Positions 45,542-53,990 of a stretch of 64,000 nt of DNA are shown here, piece after piece. Source of the DNA: Bifidobacterium criceti (GTDB lineage Bacteria > Actinomycetota > Actinomycetes > Actinomycetales > Bifidobacteriaceae); the NCBI RefSeq assembly GCF_002286935.1, contig NZ_MVOH01000014.1, positions 124,001-188,000 of the forward strand, given 5' to 3'. Under the pieces are notes generated by a model. It worked only from the letters and a program-made list of their open reading frames with translations, was not told where the DNA came from and searched no databases. Position numbers and translations under genes: made by a program. The first letter of the stretch is position 1, and each line of letters opens with the position of its first letter.

Positions 45542-47221
45542 GTGAGTCTCAAGAACGTCAGTATCCTCAGCCCGAACCCCGGCAACGGTCGCAACGCCGT
45601 GGCGCTCGGCGTCGTCAGCACGCTTTCGCGGCACTTCAAGACGAGTGTGTTCCGCCCTGCCGTATGCCCTGACGAACAGTTCACGGACACATTGCTCAAG
45701 TACACATCCGTCGACCAGACACGAGAACAGGCCTTAGGCGTCACGATGCCGACCGCACGACTGCGCAAACGCGAGGCACGCGAACAGATCGTCGCGAACT
45801 TCATTGACACGAACGCCGCGCTCAACCCACAGGCGCGCGTCATCGTCGGTTCCGACAAAACCAACGTTGGCGATCCGGAACGGTTCTCGTTCAACGCAGA
45901 CGTCTCCGCGGACCTGCAGTCCCCCGTCCTGCTCACCGTGTGCACAATCGGACGTACGCCCGACGAAGTACTCGAAACGATCGCATCGTGCACCGAAGTC
46001 ATCAGGAACGCGGGCACCGAACTCATCGGTGTGTTCGTCACCGGTTGCAAAGGCGAGCAGACGGCGTCGCTCAAGGAATATTTCAAGGACTATGCGGTGC
46101 GCGTGTGGACGCTGCCGTTCATCGACCTGTCCGATTTGACGAACGCGGACGCCGCGATCGCGTTGTTCGACGAACACGTCCCCGAACACGAGCTCATGGA
46201 GACGCTCGATTCGCCATTCGTGCCGCCGACGACGCCGTACGCGTTCCAATACGACCTGCTCGCGCGCGCAAAGGCGGACCGCAAGACGATCGTGCTGCCG
46301 GAAGGCTCCGACGACCGCATCATCCAAGCCGCCGACTACCTGTTGCAGTCCGACATCTGCGACCTCATCATCATCGGCGAACAGGATGACATCCTCGAAC
46401 GCGGCCGTACACTCGGCCTCAAATCGATCGACCGTGCGCGCTTCCAGTCGATGGACGACGAACAGCTGCTGACCGTGATGGTCGACCGCCTATGCGAACT
46501 GCGTGCGAAGAAGGGCATGACACCCGACGTCGCGAGGAAGACGCTGCGTGACCCGAACTATTTCGGAACGATGCTCGTCGTGCTCGGGCAGGCCGATGGC
46601 CTCGTCTCGGGCGCGATCAGCTCGACGGCGAACACAGTGCGTCCGGCGCTCCAGCTCATCAAGACGAAGCCCGGCATCAAGTCGGTGTCCGGCGCGTTCC
46701 TCATGTGCCTCAAGGACCATGTGTCGGTCTTCGCGGACTGTGCGATCAATCTCGACCCCGACCCCGAACAGCTCGCCGACATCGCGTTGCAGTCGGCGCA
46801 GACGGCGAAGGCGTTCTCGATTGAGCCGCGTGTCGGCATGCTCTCCTATTCGACGCTTGGTTCGGGCAAGGGCCCCGACGTCGACCTCGTCGTCGAGGCG
46901 GCGTCGATAGTCAAGGAGAAGGCCCCCGACCTCGAACTCGTTGGCCCGATCCAGTTTGACGCCGCATGGTCCCCCGAAGTGGCATCCGTCAAAGCGGCGG
47001 GCAATCCGGTCGCCGGACGTGTGACCGTCTTCGTGTTCCCCGACCTCGACTCCGGCAACATCTGCTACAAGGCCGTCCAGCGCACGGCGAACGCCGTCGC
47101 GATCGGCCCGATCCTCCAAGGCCTCAACAAGCCGGTCAACGACCTGTCACGTGGCGCGCTCGTCCAGGACATCATCAACACGATCGCATTGACCGCGATC
47201 GAAGCCCAGCAGAACGATTGA
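45542..47221 (+). CDS. pta: Phosphate acetyltransferase
   Basis: A 559-aa protein from GTG 45542, which follows AAAGGAGC. It interconverts acetyl phosphate and acetyl-CoA. The N-terminal half (about 1-220) is a P-loop/DRTGG-type regulatory region that starts VSILSPNPGNGRNAVALGVV, with a degenerate P-loop. The C-terminal half is the PTA catalytic domain, from TIVLPEGSDDRIIQAADYLL, with LVSGAISSTANTVRPALQLI, SVSGAFLMCL, MLSYSTLGSGKG and NLPD-like VFVFPDLDSGNICYKAVQRT. It is shorter than the 714-aa E. coli enzyme, as expected for bifidobacteria. It lies between xfp and ackA, but separate terminators suggest separate transcripts. Confidence 0.96.
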   Translation: MSLKNVSILSPNPGNGRNAVALGVVSTLSRHFKTSVFRPAVCPDEQFTDTLLKYTSVDQTREQALGVTMPTARLRKREAREQIVANFIDTNAALNPQARVIVGSDKTNVGDPERFSFNADVSADLQSPVLLTVCTIGRTPDEVLETIASCTEVIRNAGTELIGVFVTGCKGEQTASLKEYFKDYAVRVWTLPFIDLSDLTNADAAIALFDEHVPEHELMETLDSPFVPPTTPYAFQYDLLARAKADRKTIVLPEGSDDRIIQAADYLLQSDICDLIIIGEQDDILERGRTLGLKSIDRARFQSMDDEQLLTVMVDRLCELRAKKGMTPDVARKTLRDPNYFGTMLVVLGQADGLVSGAISSTANTVRPALQLIKTKPGIKSVSGAFLMCLKDHVSVFADCAINLDPDPEQLADIALQSAQTAKAFSIEPRVGMLSYSTLGSGKGPDVDLVVEAASIVKEKAPDLELVGPIQFDAAWSPEVASVKAAGNPVAGRVTVFVFPDLDSGNICYKAVQRTANAVAIGPILQGLNKPVNDLSRGALVQDIINTIALTAIEAQQND

Positions 47222-47239
47222 GCCAATCCACACCTCCGT

Positions 47240-47282
47240 GGCGGGGTTGGGGAGACATCCTGAATGTCTCCCCAACCCCGCC
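47240..47282 (+). terminator. Terminator after pta
   Basis: A perfect 19-bp stem, GGCGGGGTTGGGGAGACAT and its complement, with a CCTGA loop, followed by GTCTTCTT. It starts 19 bp after the pta stop. Confidence 0.85.
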
Positions 47283-47288
47283 GTCTTC

Positions 47289-47508
47289 TTATGGGCAGCC
47301 CCTTGTTCTTACGGATAGTCGTTCTTACGGGGGCGGCCCCTTATGGGTTGCCTTTCATTCGTACGTACTGCTTTTCCTTACGGGTGGTCATTCTTACGGG
47401 AGGTAGTCCTTACGGGAGGTCATTTTTACGGGTAGCCCTTGTTCTTACGGGTAGTCGTTCTTACGGGGGCAATCCTTACGGGTAACCCCTCATCCTTATG
47501 GGTGGCAT
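47289..47508 (+). repeat. 16-bp periodic degenerate repeat array, TTACGGG core (12 copies)
   Basis: Core TTACGGG (or TTATGGG, TTACGGA) begins at 47289, 47309, 47325, 47341, 47378, 47394, 47410, 47426, 47445, 47461, 47476 and 47496. Seven of the spacings are 15 or 16 bp, three are 19 or 20, and one is 37. A typical unit is TTACGGGTGGTCATTC. All copies point the same way. The last, TTATGGGTGGCATCC, is closest to the repeats beyond ackA. Not a CRISPR: units are too short and there are no spacers. Confidence 0.85.
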
Positions 47509-47721
47509 CCTGTCATCTCCATTTCCTTCTTCTTCCTCACTTCCCCCACCAACATCACCCATGCATCCCGTAAGCGGAACGGCGACGACATCGACATCGA
47601 CGATGAAGGCACTGTCCACGTTTGGGCACGGCCGTAGCGCGTTTGTAGCATTCGCTGAGTAATCTGTGTGTTTGGAAAGTCGCAACCGCGGCGAACGCAA
47701 TAACCAATGGAGGATGCCACA

Positions 47722-48960
47722 ATGGCGAAAACCGTCCTTGTTATCAACTCGGGCTCCAGCTCGATCAAGTACCAGCTCGTCGACCTCGAAACCGGTGAAG
47801 GAATCGCTTCGGGCCTCGTCGAGAAAATCGGCGAACCGATCGATGGTCATTACAAGTACGAATACAACGGCGAAAAGCATGAGCTCGAAGAGCGCATCGA
47901 AAACCATGAGCAGGGCCTCAAGCGCGTGCTCGGCTTCTTCGAGGAGTACGGCCCGAAGCTCGAGGACGCCGGCATCATCGCCGTCGGCCACCGCGTCGTC
48001 CAGGGCGGCAACACCTTCCCGGATCCGGCCCTCGTGACGCCGGCGACGACGGAGAAGGTCGAGGAACTCGCCGTCCTCGCGCCGCTGCACAACGGACCGG
48101 AAGCGAAGGGCGCGCGCGTCATGCGCCAGCTGCTGCCGGACGTCCCGCAGGTCTACGTCTTTGATTCCTCCTTCTTCCAGCAGCTGCCGAAGGCTTCGAG
48201 CACATACGCGCTCAACAAGGAAGTCGCGGACAAGTACAAGATCCGCCGCTACGGCGCCCACGGCACCTCCCACTGGTTCGTCTCCTCGCAGATCCCGGAG
48301 TTCCTCGGCGTCGACGCCGAAGCCGCGAAGGGCCTCAAGCAGATCGTGCTGCATATCGGCAACGGCGCGTCCGCTTCCGCCGAACTCGGTGGCCGTCCGA
48401 TCGAGACCTCGATGGGCCTGACGCCACTCGAAGGCCTCGTCATGGGTTCGCGTACCGGCGACATCGACCCCGCCGCCGTCTTCCATCTGATGCGCAACGC
48501 GCACATGGACGTCGACGAACTCGATGACCTGTTCAACAAGAAGTCCGGCATGATGGGCATGACCGGCTTCGGCGACATGCGCGAAGTGCATCGCCTCATC
48601 GCGGAAGGTGACGAGAACGCGAAGCTCGCGCTCGACGTCTACGTCCACCGCATCGTCAGCTACATCGGTGCGTACACGGCGCAGCTCGGCGGTCTCGATG
48701 TCCTCACGTTCACCGCGGGCGTGGGCGAGAACGACGAAATCGTGCGCCGCATGGTGTGCGAGAAGCTCGCCCCGTTCGGCGTCAAGCTGGACATGGAGAA
48801 GAACGATACGCGTTCCAAGGAGCCGCGCATCATCTCCACCCCGGATTCGTCGGTGACAGTCGTCGTCTATCCGACGAACGAGGAACTCGCGATCGCGCAG
48901 CGTGCTCAGGAGATCGTCGACAACGGTGAGGATAAGTACGGCAACAAGATCGCCGACTGA
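47722..48960 (+). CDS. ackA: Acetate kinase
   Basis: A 412-aa protein of the ASKHA fold. The start at 47722 follows GGAGG; an in-frame ATG at 47707 is less likely. It converts acetyl phosphate and ADP to acetate and ATP, the energy-yielding end of the bifid shunt. Family signatures are VLVINSGSSSIKYQLVD at the N-terminus, the second acetate kinase signature RYGAHGTSHWFVSSQIP, HIGNGASASAE, TSMGLTPLEGLVMGSRTGDID and TFTAGVGENDE near residue 330. Codon use is strongly biased like xfp. Its neighbours are repeat-filled intergenic regions on both sides. Confidence 0.98.
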   Translation: MAKTVLVINSGSSSIKYQLVDLETGEGIASGLVEKIGEPIDGHYKYEYNGEKHELEERIENHEQGLKRVLGFFEEYGPKLEDAGIIAVGHRVVQGGNTFPDPALVTPATTEKVEELAVLAPLHNGPEAKGARVMRQLLPDVPQVYVFDSSFFQQLPKASSTYALNKEVADKYKIRRYGAHGTSHWFVSSQIPEFLGVDAEAAKGLKQIVLHIGNGASASAELGGRPIETSMGLTPLEGLVMGSRTGDIDPAAVFHLMRNAHMDVDELDDLFNKKSGMMGMTGFGDMREVHRLIAEGDENAKLALDVYVHRIVSYIGAYTAQLGGLDVLTFTAGVGENDEIVRRMVCEKLAPFGVKLDMEKNDTRSKEPRIISTPDSSVTVVVYPTNEELAIAQRAQEIVDNGEDKYGNKIAD

Positions 48961-48987
48961 TCCACACCGATGCTTTGACGCATCGAT

Positions 48988-49020
48988 ACAGGGGACGGTC
49001 CCTCTGGGACCGTCCCCTGT
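48988..49020 (+). terminator. Terminator after ackA
   Basis: A perfect 15-bp stem, ACAGGGGACGGTCCC and its complement, with a TCT loop, 28 bp after the ackA stop. Confidence 0.85.
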
Positions 49021-49092
49021 TCATATGTGCGCACATCGTCGCGATGGTGACGCGCCGGTGCATGGACAACGGTTGGATGCTTGGACGGATGG

Positions 49093-49394
49093 TTATCGGT
49101 AGCACCGAAGATGTGGCTGACGGTAGCGCTAATCCGTATAGAAGATGGGATTACCGGTGGCAGCATCCGCTACAGGCAGCGGTCTGGTTACCGGTAACTG
49201 CTGCCATTCGTTACCGGTGACAGCAATTTTCTTGTCTCGTTACCGGTAGCGAATCCCTGTACTCGTTACCGGTAGCAGTTCCCTTTTCTTGCGAGAGGCA
49301 GCAGTCTTTGACCGGTGGCGGTCTCATTCATCATCGGTGGCAGTAGGTGGTACTGGTGGTAGTTCGATTACCGGCAGCAGTGTTACCGGTAGCA
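49093..49394 (+). repeat. Degenerate repeat block, TTACCGGT(A/G)GCAG core
   Basis: About twelve copies or near-copies begin at 49093, 49118, 49151, 49188, 49211, 49240, 49266, 49308, 49331, 49350, 49368 and 49383. Examples: GTTACCGGTAGCAG at 49265 and 49382, GTTACCGGTGACAGC at 49210, TCATCGGTGGCAG at 49331. Spacing is irregular (15-42 bp). All point in the plus direction. The core differs from the pta-ackA array mainly by C instead of G at the fifth base. Confidence 0.75.
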
Positions 49395-49448
49395 GATCTT
49401 GATATTGGCTGCATCATCCCCTGTACAACACGATGATGGTATGCGAGG

Positions 49449-49795
49449 TGCCACCGGTAGCACGACCTCCCGTAAGAGAGCGACGTACGCCACACACTGC
49501 GCACATGGTCACCATCCAAGGAGATGCCACCCGTAAGATGCACCGCGCATAAGCCGTACATGCCACCCATAAGATGTAGCCCTCCCGTACATGCATCAAC
49601 GCGGGCTGGCTGCCGATGCACTACCCGTAACACCAAATCCAGATCACGCGCAGATCTCGCAACGGAGCGCATCTGTATCGCGCAAAATGTTACGGGTGGC
49701 ACCCCGCACGAAGTGCCACCTGTAACGAAAACGACAACCATATGCGCATATGCGGCATGGGCGGATCTTCGTGGAAGATCCGCCCATGCCGCCCG
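49449..49795 (-). repeat. Inverted counterpart block, CCACCCGTAA core
   Basis: Minus-oriented copies (complement of TTACGGGTGGCA): TGCCACCGGTAGCA at 49449, CTCCCGTAAG at 49467, TGCCACCCGTAAG at 49525, TGCCACCCATAAG at 49561, CCTCCCGTAC at 49581, CTACCCGTAA at 49621, TGCCACCTGTAAC at 49714 and CCGCCCGTAAG at 49789. One copy, TTACGGGTGGCA at 49690, is in the plus direction and faces the 49714 copy. The last copy overlaps the aroA terminator. Confidence 0.7.
49752..49792. terminator. Terminator after aroA
   Basis: A 19-bp perfect stem, GCGGCATGGGCGGATCTTC and its complement, with a GTG loop, 9 bp from the aroA stop codon. Confidence 0.8.
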
Positions 49796-49800
49796 TAAGG

Positions 49801-51204
49801 TCACTCGTGCTGTGCGAGCATCGCGGTCCACATTCCTGTGAAGTCGGGGATCGTCTTGCGTGTCGTGAGCACATCCTTGATTTCGATGCCGGGGATGCGC
49901 AATCCGAGCATCGCCGCGAACGTAGCCATGCGATGGTCGGCGTACGATTCCATGACCGCACCGTGCAAGGCGTCGTCCGCCACCGGTTCGATCGCGATGC
50001 CATTGTCGAGCTCCTCGGCACGCGCCCCGACCCGTTCGATTTCCGTGACAAGCGCAGCGAGCCGGTTCGTCTCGTGGCCGCGCAGATGCCCGATGCCAAT
50101 GAGTTCGGTCGGGCTGTTCGCGAGTGTCGCGATCGCGGCGACGCTTGGCGCGATCTCCCCCGCCGCCGACAGGTCGAGTTCCCCGAGACCGCGAATCGAA
50201 GTGCCACCCGTAACAGCGAGGGTGCCATTGAAGTCGTCGTCGAACATCTCACAATCGTTGACTTCGTCGAATGGGTCGCCGTCGAGCGTGACCGTCGCAC
50301 CGAACTTGTGGAGCATCGACGGCAACAGTCCCCCCGGCTGCGTCGTGTGCGCGGGCCAATTCGGCACACGCACGACGCCGCCCGCGATGAGCGCCGCCCC
50401 AAGGAACGGCGCGGCGTTCGACAGGTCGGGTTCGACCGTGACCGTACCGGGAAGGCCGAGCGCGCGCGGCTGGACGAGCCAACGGCCGCGTTCCGGCATC
50501 GTCACGTCGCCACCTGCGACGTTGATGTCCTCCATCGTCATCCGGATATGCGGCAGGCTCGGGAGCGTCGTGCCCGTATGCCGCAGCAGCACACCATCGG
50601 GAATCCTGGATGCCGCGAGCAGCAGGCCGGAAACGAACTGCGAGGATGATGAGGAATCCACGCGCACCTTGACCGGTTTGCCATCACCGGTGCCCAGATG
50701 CTCAGGTGGCGTCACGGTGAATGGCAGATGGCCGCGCTCACCGTGGTATTCGACACGCGCGCCAAGCTGTTTGAGCCCGAACAGCAGCGGTTCCATCGGA
50801 CGCGCGTACGCCTGCTCATCGCCATCGAAGCGGACGGGCCCGTCGGCGAAAAGCACAAGCGGCGGCACGAATCTCATGACCGTTCCCGCGAGTCCGCAGA
50901 ACACCTCGCTGTTGCCGCTGAAAACACCGTCCTTGGGTGGTGTCACGGTGACGGTCGTCGGTTCGTCGGTGTCTTCCTCACAGGTGACGCCGAGCGCGCG
51001 CAATGCGCCCATCATCAGATCGGTGTCGCGCGAACGCAGCAATCCGCGGATACGGACGGGATCGGATCCCAAGGCCGCGAGGATGAGATAACGGTTGGAC
51101 AGGGATTTGCTGCCGGGGATTGTGACCGTCGCGTCAAGCGGCGCGGTCGCGACAGGCGCGGGCCACGGATCGGCCACGACGTGTGCTTGGTTGGCTTCGT
51201 TCAT
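49801..51204 (-). CDS. aroA: 3-phosphoshikimate 1-carboxyvinyltransferase (EPSP synthase)
   Basis: A 467-aa protein read from ATG 51204; an ATG at 51213 is equally possible and neither has a strong ribosome binding site. It condenses shikimate 3-phosphate and PEP, feeding AroC. Signatures: TIPGSKSLSNRYLILAALG near residue 25 (substrate-binding Lys and Ser), EVFCGLAGTVMRFVPPL (in place of the usual GNAGT), RVDSSSSSQFVSGLLLA, DLSNAAPFLGAALIAGG and YADHRMATFAAMLGLR. Residues DGDPFDEVNDCEMF are an insertion-like acidic stretch. It is away from the other aro genes. A codon run for VTGG near 50202 happens to match the intergenic repeat core. Confidence 0.95.
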   Translation of the reverse strand: MNEANQAHVVADPWPAPVATAPLDATVTIPGSKSLSNRYLILAALGSDPVRIRGLLRSRDTDLMMGALRALGVTCEEDTDEPTTVTVTPPKDGVFSGNSEVFCGLAGTVMRFVPPLVLFADGPVRFDGDEQAYARPMEPLLFGLKQLGARVEYHGERGHLPFTVTPPEHLGTGDGKPVKVRVDSSSSSQFVSGLLLAASRIPDGVLLRHTGTTLPSLPHIRMTMEDINVAGGDVTMPERGRWLVQPRALGLPGTVTVEPDLSNAAPFLGAALIAGGVVRVPNWPAHTTQPGGLLPSMLHKFGATVTLDGDPFDEVNDCEMFDDDFNGTLAVTGGTSIRGLGELDLSAAGEIAPSVAAIATLANSPTELIGIGHLRGHETNRLAALVTEIERVGARAEELDNGIAIEPVADDALHGAVMESYADHRMATFAAMLGLRIPGIEIKDVLTTRKTIPDFTGMWTAMLAQHE

Positions 51205-51355
51205 ACGTCCCATCGTACTGGGGATGTCAGATTGTGCGGCCGCCGCGCATCCATAGTTGAGACGGGAATCCGAACGACCATGCTGTTGTATGCGTCTGTC
51301 ATATGCGACGTCGTCGATCGATGATGCCCGTACTTGCTCCATCGGGATACGAAAA

Positions 51356-51373
51356 AGCCGCCCGGAGGCGGCT
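51356..51373 (-). terminator. Terminator of tRNA-Asn copy 1
   Basis: On the minus strand, AGCCGCC-TCCG-GGCGGCT followed by TTTTTCG, beginning 3 bases after the encoded CCA of the tRNA. Confidence 0.85.
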
Positions 51374-51375
51374 GT

Positions 51376-51451
<76 letters not shown>

Positions 51452-51490
51452 ATACTGCAACGTCGAATCTCTTCAACGCAACAGAAAGAA

Positions 51491-51519
51491 AATATACGCG
51501 CCGACCAACGAATATGCAA
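51491..51519 (-). promoter_or_regulatory. Promoter of tRNA-Asn copy 1
   Basis: On the minus strand, -35 TTGCAT (51514-51519) and -10 TATATT (51491-51496) with an optimal 17-bp spacer. Transcription would begin about 30 bases before the mature tRNA 5' end. Confidence 0.75.
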
Positions 51520-52096
51520 ATCGGCGTGTCGCGACCGCTTCCCCTGCGGTGACGACACGCCGACGCATCCCCTCCTCCCTCTCATGCCGTCCATGCCGAC
51601 GCGCGCACACGACATCATAGTCGTCGTGAACCGACTCCCACACAACCTGCAAAGTCTGCCGCCGGATGAACCAACATCCCCTACGATACGTGACCATGCA
51701 CGCGTGCCGCGGCGTCTTCCGCCATTCCACACGGATCCTTCGCAATACCCGCACTCCATCTTCACAACATGCCCATTCCCCCACTGCACATCGTATTCGC
51801 GATGATTGCCATGATGCCGTTGGATGTGCACGGATACGGGAAATCGGTTCAAGGCCAATGTATGACGGGCAAGTCCCGAGCCCCCGGAACCACTGACGCA
51901 AACCACCCATGCGCCCCTACGGGACCCGCCGCCGTCGGCCTTGAACCGACATGTCCCACAATACGCGCCCACAATCGCCGATGTCGTGATATCGCGCGCT
52001 TCCATACAATTCCCACATATTTGCTTCACGAATTAGACATATATCGATACGTGTCCGATATCCGCGCGACGCCCATGACATCGCGAAAAACGAAAA

Positions 52097-52114
52097 AGCC
52101 GCCCGGAGGCGGCT
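52097..52114 (-). terminator. Terminator of tRNA-Asn copy 2
   Basis: Same hairpin and T-run as the first copy. Confidence 0.85.
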
Positions 52115-52116
52115 GT

Positions 52117-52192
<76 letters not shown>

Positions 52193-52231
52193 ATACTGCA
52201 ACGTCGAATCTCTTCAACGCAACAGAAAGAA

Positions 52232-52260
52232 AATATACGCGCCGACCAACGAATATGCAA
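52232..52260 (-). promoter_or_regulatory. Promoter of tRNA-Asn copy 2
   Basis: TTGCAT (52255-52260) and TATATT (52232-52237), 17-bp spacer, as in copy 1. Confidence 0.75.
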
Positions 52261-52289
52261 ATCGGCGTGTCGTCATCGGCGCATTATCC

Positions 52290-53378
52290 TCATGGCATGA
52301 CGATGCGCGTGAGCGGCATCGCCGAATCGATCGGGAAATCGGGAGACGACGGCGCGACGCCCGCCTCGACGAGGTTCGAACCAAGCATCGCGACCATCGC
52401 ACCGTTGTCGGTGCACAAGGCGATACGTGGCAGCCTCACGTCGACGCCGTGGCGTTCCCCGGCCGTGAGCAACGCCTGCCGCAGCTGTGAGTTCGCGGAG
52501 AACCCACCACCGACGATAAGCGTGTCCGCACCATATTGCGTACATCCACGCATCGCCTTCTTCGCGAGCACATCGGCGACCGACGCGGCGAGCGACGCGC
52601 ACACATCATCGACGGGAATCGGCTCGCCTGCGGCCTGCCGCTCTTCGATCCACCGTGCGACAGCCGTCTTGACGCCTGAGAAACTGAAATCGTAAGGATG
52701 CGCTTTGCCGGCGCGCCCCTGCGTCAGCCCCTGTGGCACACGGATCGCATGCGGATCGCCCCGCTGCGCATGCGCGTCGATATGCGGGCCGCCTGGATAC
52801 GGGAAGCCGAGCAGGCGCGCGATCTTGTCGAAGCATTCGCCTGCGGCGTCGTCGAGCGTCGTGCCGACGACGTCGACATGCCGCGCGATGTCCTCGACAT
52901 GCAGCAGCGACGTGTGTCCGCCCGAGACGATGAGTGCCATCGTGTTCGCCGGCAGCGCGCCGAACTGCAGTTGCGTCACCGCGACATGCCCGATGACATG
53001 GTTGACGCCGTAGACCGGCTTCCCCGCTGCCCAGCCAAGCGCCTTCGCCCCGGAGACACCGACGGCGAGGCATCCGGCGAGTCCCGGCCCCGCCGATACG
53101 GCGATCGCGTCGACGTCCGAGATCTCCAGTCCCGCGTCAGCGAGGGCTTTCGAGACGACCGGTACGAATGCCTGCGCGTGCGCACGTGAAGCGATTTCGG
53201 GGATGACACCCCCGTAGCGCGCATGTTCGTCCATCGACGAGGCGACGACGTTCGACCTAAGTGTGCCGCCTTGTACGACGGCGGCCGCCGTCTCGTCACA
53301 TGTCGATTCGATGCCGAGGATGATCGGCCCGTGCGTTTCGCCCGTCTCGTCCAATGCTGTGCGCGACGTCGTGTCCAT
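52290..53378 (-). CDS. tsaD: tRNA N6-adenosine threonylcarbamoyltransferase TsaD
   Basis: A 362-aa ASKHA-fold protein. ILGIESTCDETAAAVV at the N-terminus, the metal ligands of VNHVIGHVAV, and VSGGHTSLLHVED, DDAAGECFDKIARLLGFPYPGGP and IVGGGFSANSQLR are all typical of TsaD/Gcp. It transfers threonylcarbamoyl from TC-AMP to A37 of ANN-decoding tRNAs, working with TsaB and TsaE. It is the last of the tsaE-tsaB-rimI-tsaD group, 75 bp after rimI, and lies beside two tRNA-Asn genes, one class of its substrates. Confidence 0.96.
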   Translation of the reverse strand: MDTTSRTALDETGETHGPIILGIESTCDETAAAVVQGGTLRSNVVASSMDEHARYGGVIPEIASRAHAQAFVPVVSKALADAGLEISDVDAIAVSAGPGLAGCLAVGVSGAKALGWAAGKPVYGVNHVIGHVAVTQLQFGALPANTMALIVSGGHTSLLHVEDIARHVDVVGTTLDDAAGECFDKIARLLGFPYPGGPHIDAHAQRGDPHAIRVPQGLTQGRAGKAHPYDFSFSGVKTAVARWIEERQAAGEPIPVDDVCASLAASVADVLAKKAMRGCTQYGADTLIVGGGFSANSQLRQALLTAGERHGVDVRLPRIALCTDNGAMVAMLGSNLVEAGVAPSSPDFPIDSAMPLTRIVMP

Positions 53379-53453
53379 CGTCTGCTCCGTCCTGTCGTGT
53401 CGTCGTGTGCGTGTGTGTCTGCGTCCACGTATGCGGTGCCGTGTGCGCCGCCG

Positions 53454-53990
53454 TCATTGTTGTTCCGCCGTGTGTGGCGTGGGCGCCGCGAATCCGACGA
53501 CGCGTGGCGCGAGTTCGAGGCTCATCGTATACGCGTCCACGCCTTCGGGCTGGTAGTAGCGTTTGCGCAGCCCCATCCGTTTGAATCCGAGTGACTGGTA
53601 CAGTGCGATTGCCGCGTCGTTGTCGACGCGCACTTCGAGCAGCATGCGTTCGGCGCCGGCGTCTTTCGCGTCCTTGATCATCCGTTCGAGCAGCGCGCGG
53701 CCGATGCCTTCGCGTTGGTGGGGTTTCGCGACGCCGATCGTCATGATCTGCGCGTCATACCCGTCATACCAGTATCCCGCGTATCCGCGCATCCGCGGGG
53801 ATGTGGTGTTGGCGTCCACACTGTGCCCATCCGTATCGTCGACGTCGAAATAGTATGCGCGCGCGGGGGCGTCGAGTTCCTGCCTGACTGCATTCGCACT
53901 CCACGCGCCGGCCCCGAACAGGTCCTGTTCGAGTGCGCCCATCTGGGCGACCGCCATCTCACGGTCGACCGTGTCGCCGCGTACGATCAT
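53454..53990 (-). CDS. rimI: Ribosomal-protein-alanine N-acetyltransferase-like protein RimI
   Basis: A 178-aa GNAT protein. The acetyl-CoA motif is IMTIGVAKPHQREGIGRALLERM near residue 90-112, followed by MLLEVRVDNDAAIALYQSLGFKRMGLRKRYY, the RimI signature. The ATG at 53990 overlaps the tsaB stop by 4 bases, so translation is coupled. RimI acetylates the N-terminus of ribosomal protein S18 in E. coli; in actinobacteria it may act more widely. It sits between tsaB and tsaD, the usual order. There is a short unusual insertion around DVDDTDGHSVDANTTSPRM between the first strands. Confidence 0.9.
   Translation of the reverse strand: MIVRGDTVDREMAVAQMGALEQDLFGAGAWSANAVRQELDAPARAYYFDVDDTDGHSVDANTTSPRMRGYAGYWYDGYDAQIMTIGVAKPHQREGIGRALLERMIKDAKDAGAERMLLEVRVDNDAAIALYQSLGFKRMGLRKRYYQPEGVDAYTMSLELAPRVVGFAAPTPHTAEQQ

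Larger units (their letters stand above)
47222..47721. other. pta-ackA intergenic region with terminator, repeat array and ackA promoter
   Basis: 500 bp. In order: the pta terminator (47240-47282), the 16-bp periodic TTACGGG array (47289-47508), about 130 bp without features, then the likely ackA promoter. A possible promoter is TTGGGC at 47622-47627 and TAGCAT at 47646-47651 with an 18-bp spacer. Open frames crossing the array, rich in LTGG and SYG, lack starts and I reject them as genes. Confidence 0.6.
48961..49800. other. ackA-aroA intergenic region filled with short repeats
   Basis: 840 bp between convergent genes, unusually long for this window. It contains the ackA terminator (48988-49020), a block of plus-oriented TTACCGG repeats (49093-49394), a block of mostly minus-oriented CCACCCGTAA repeats (49449-49795) and the aroA terminator (49752-49792). 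Open frames in it, on either strand, have neither ribosome binding sites nor recognisable products. It may be a decayed repeat or insertion region. Confidence 0.6.
51452..52116. other. Region between the two tRNA-Asn genes
   Basis: 665 bp. The first 80 bp repeat the tRNA upstream promoter DNA, the last 27 bp belong to the second copy's terminator. The unique 558 bp (51532-52089) carry no convincing gene: the longest minus-strand frame (about 195 codons) runs into the repeated tRNA flank, has no ribosome binding site and reads as low-complexity Gly/Arg-rich protein. I see no integrase or repeat ends. Confidence 0.6.

Noticed and set aside
47264..47485. Open frame through the TTACGGG array encoding LTGG/SYGG-type repeats
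   Set aside because: No start codon with a ribosome binding site, and the frame is only a consequence of the repeats; another frame is open too.
47289..49795. CRISPR arrays around ackA
   Set aside because: Repeat cores are 7-12 bp, spacing is 15-42 bp and irregular, there are no conserved 20-40-bp repeats and no cas genes.
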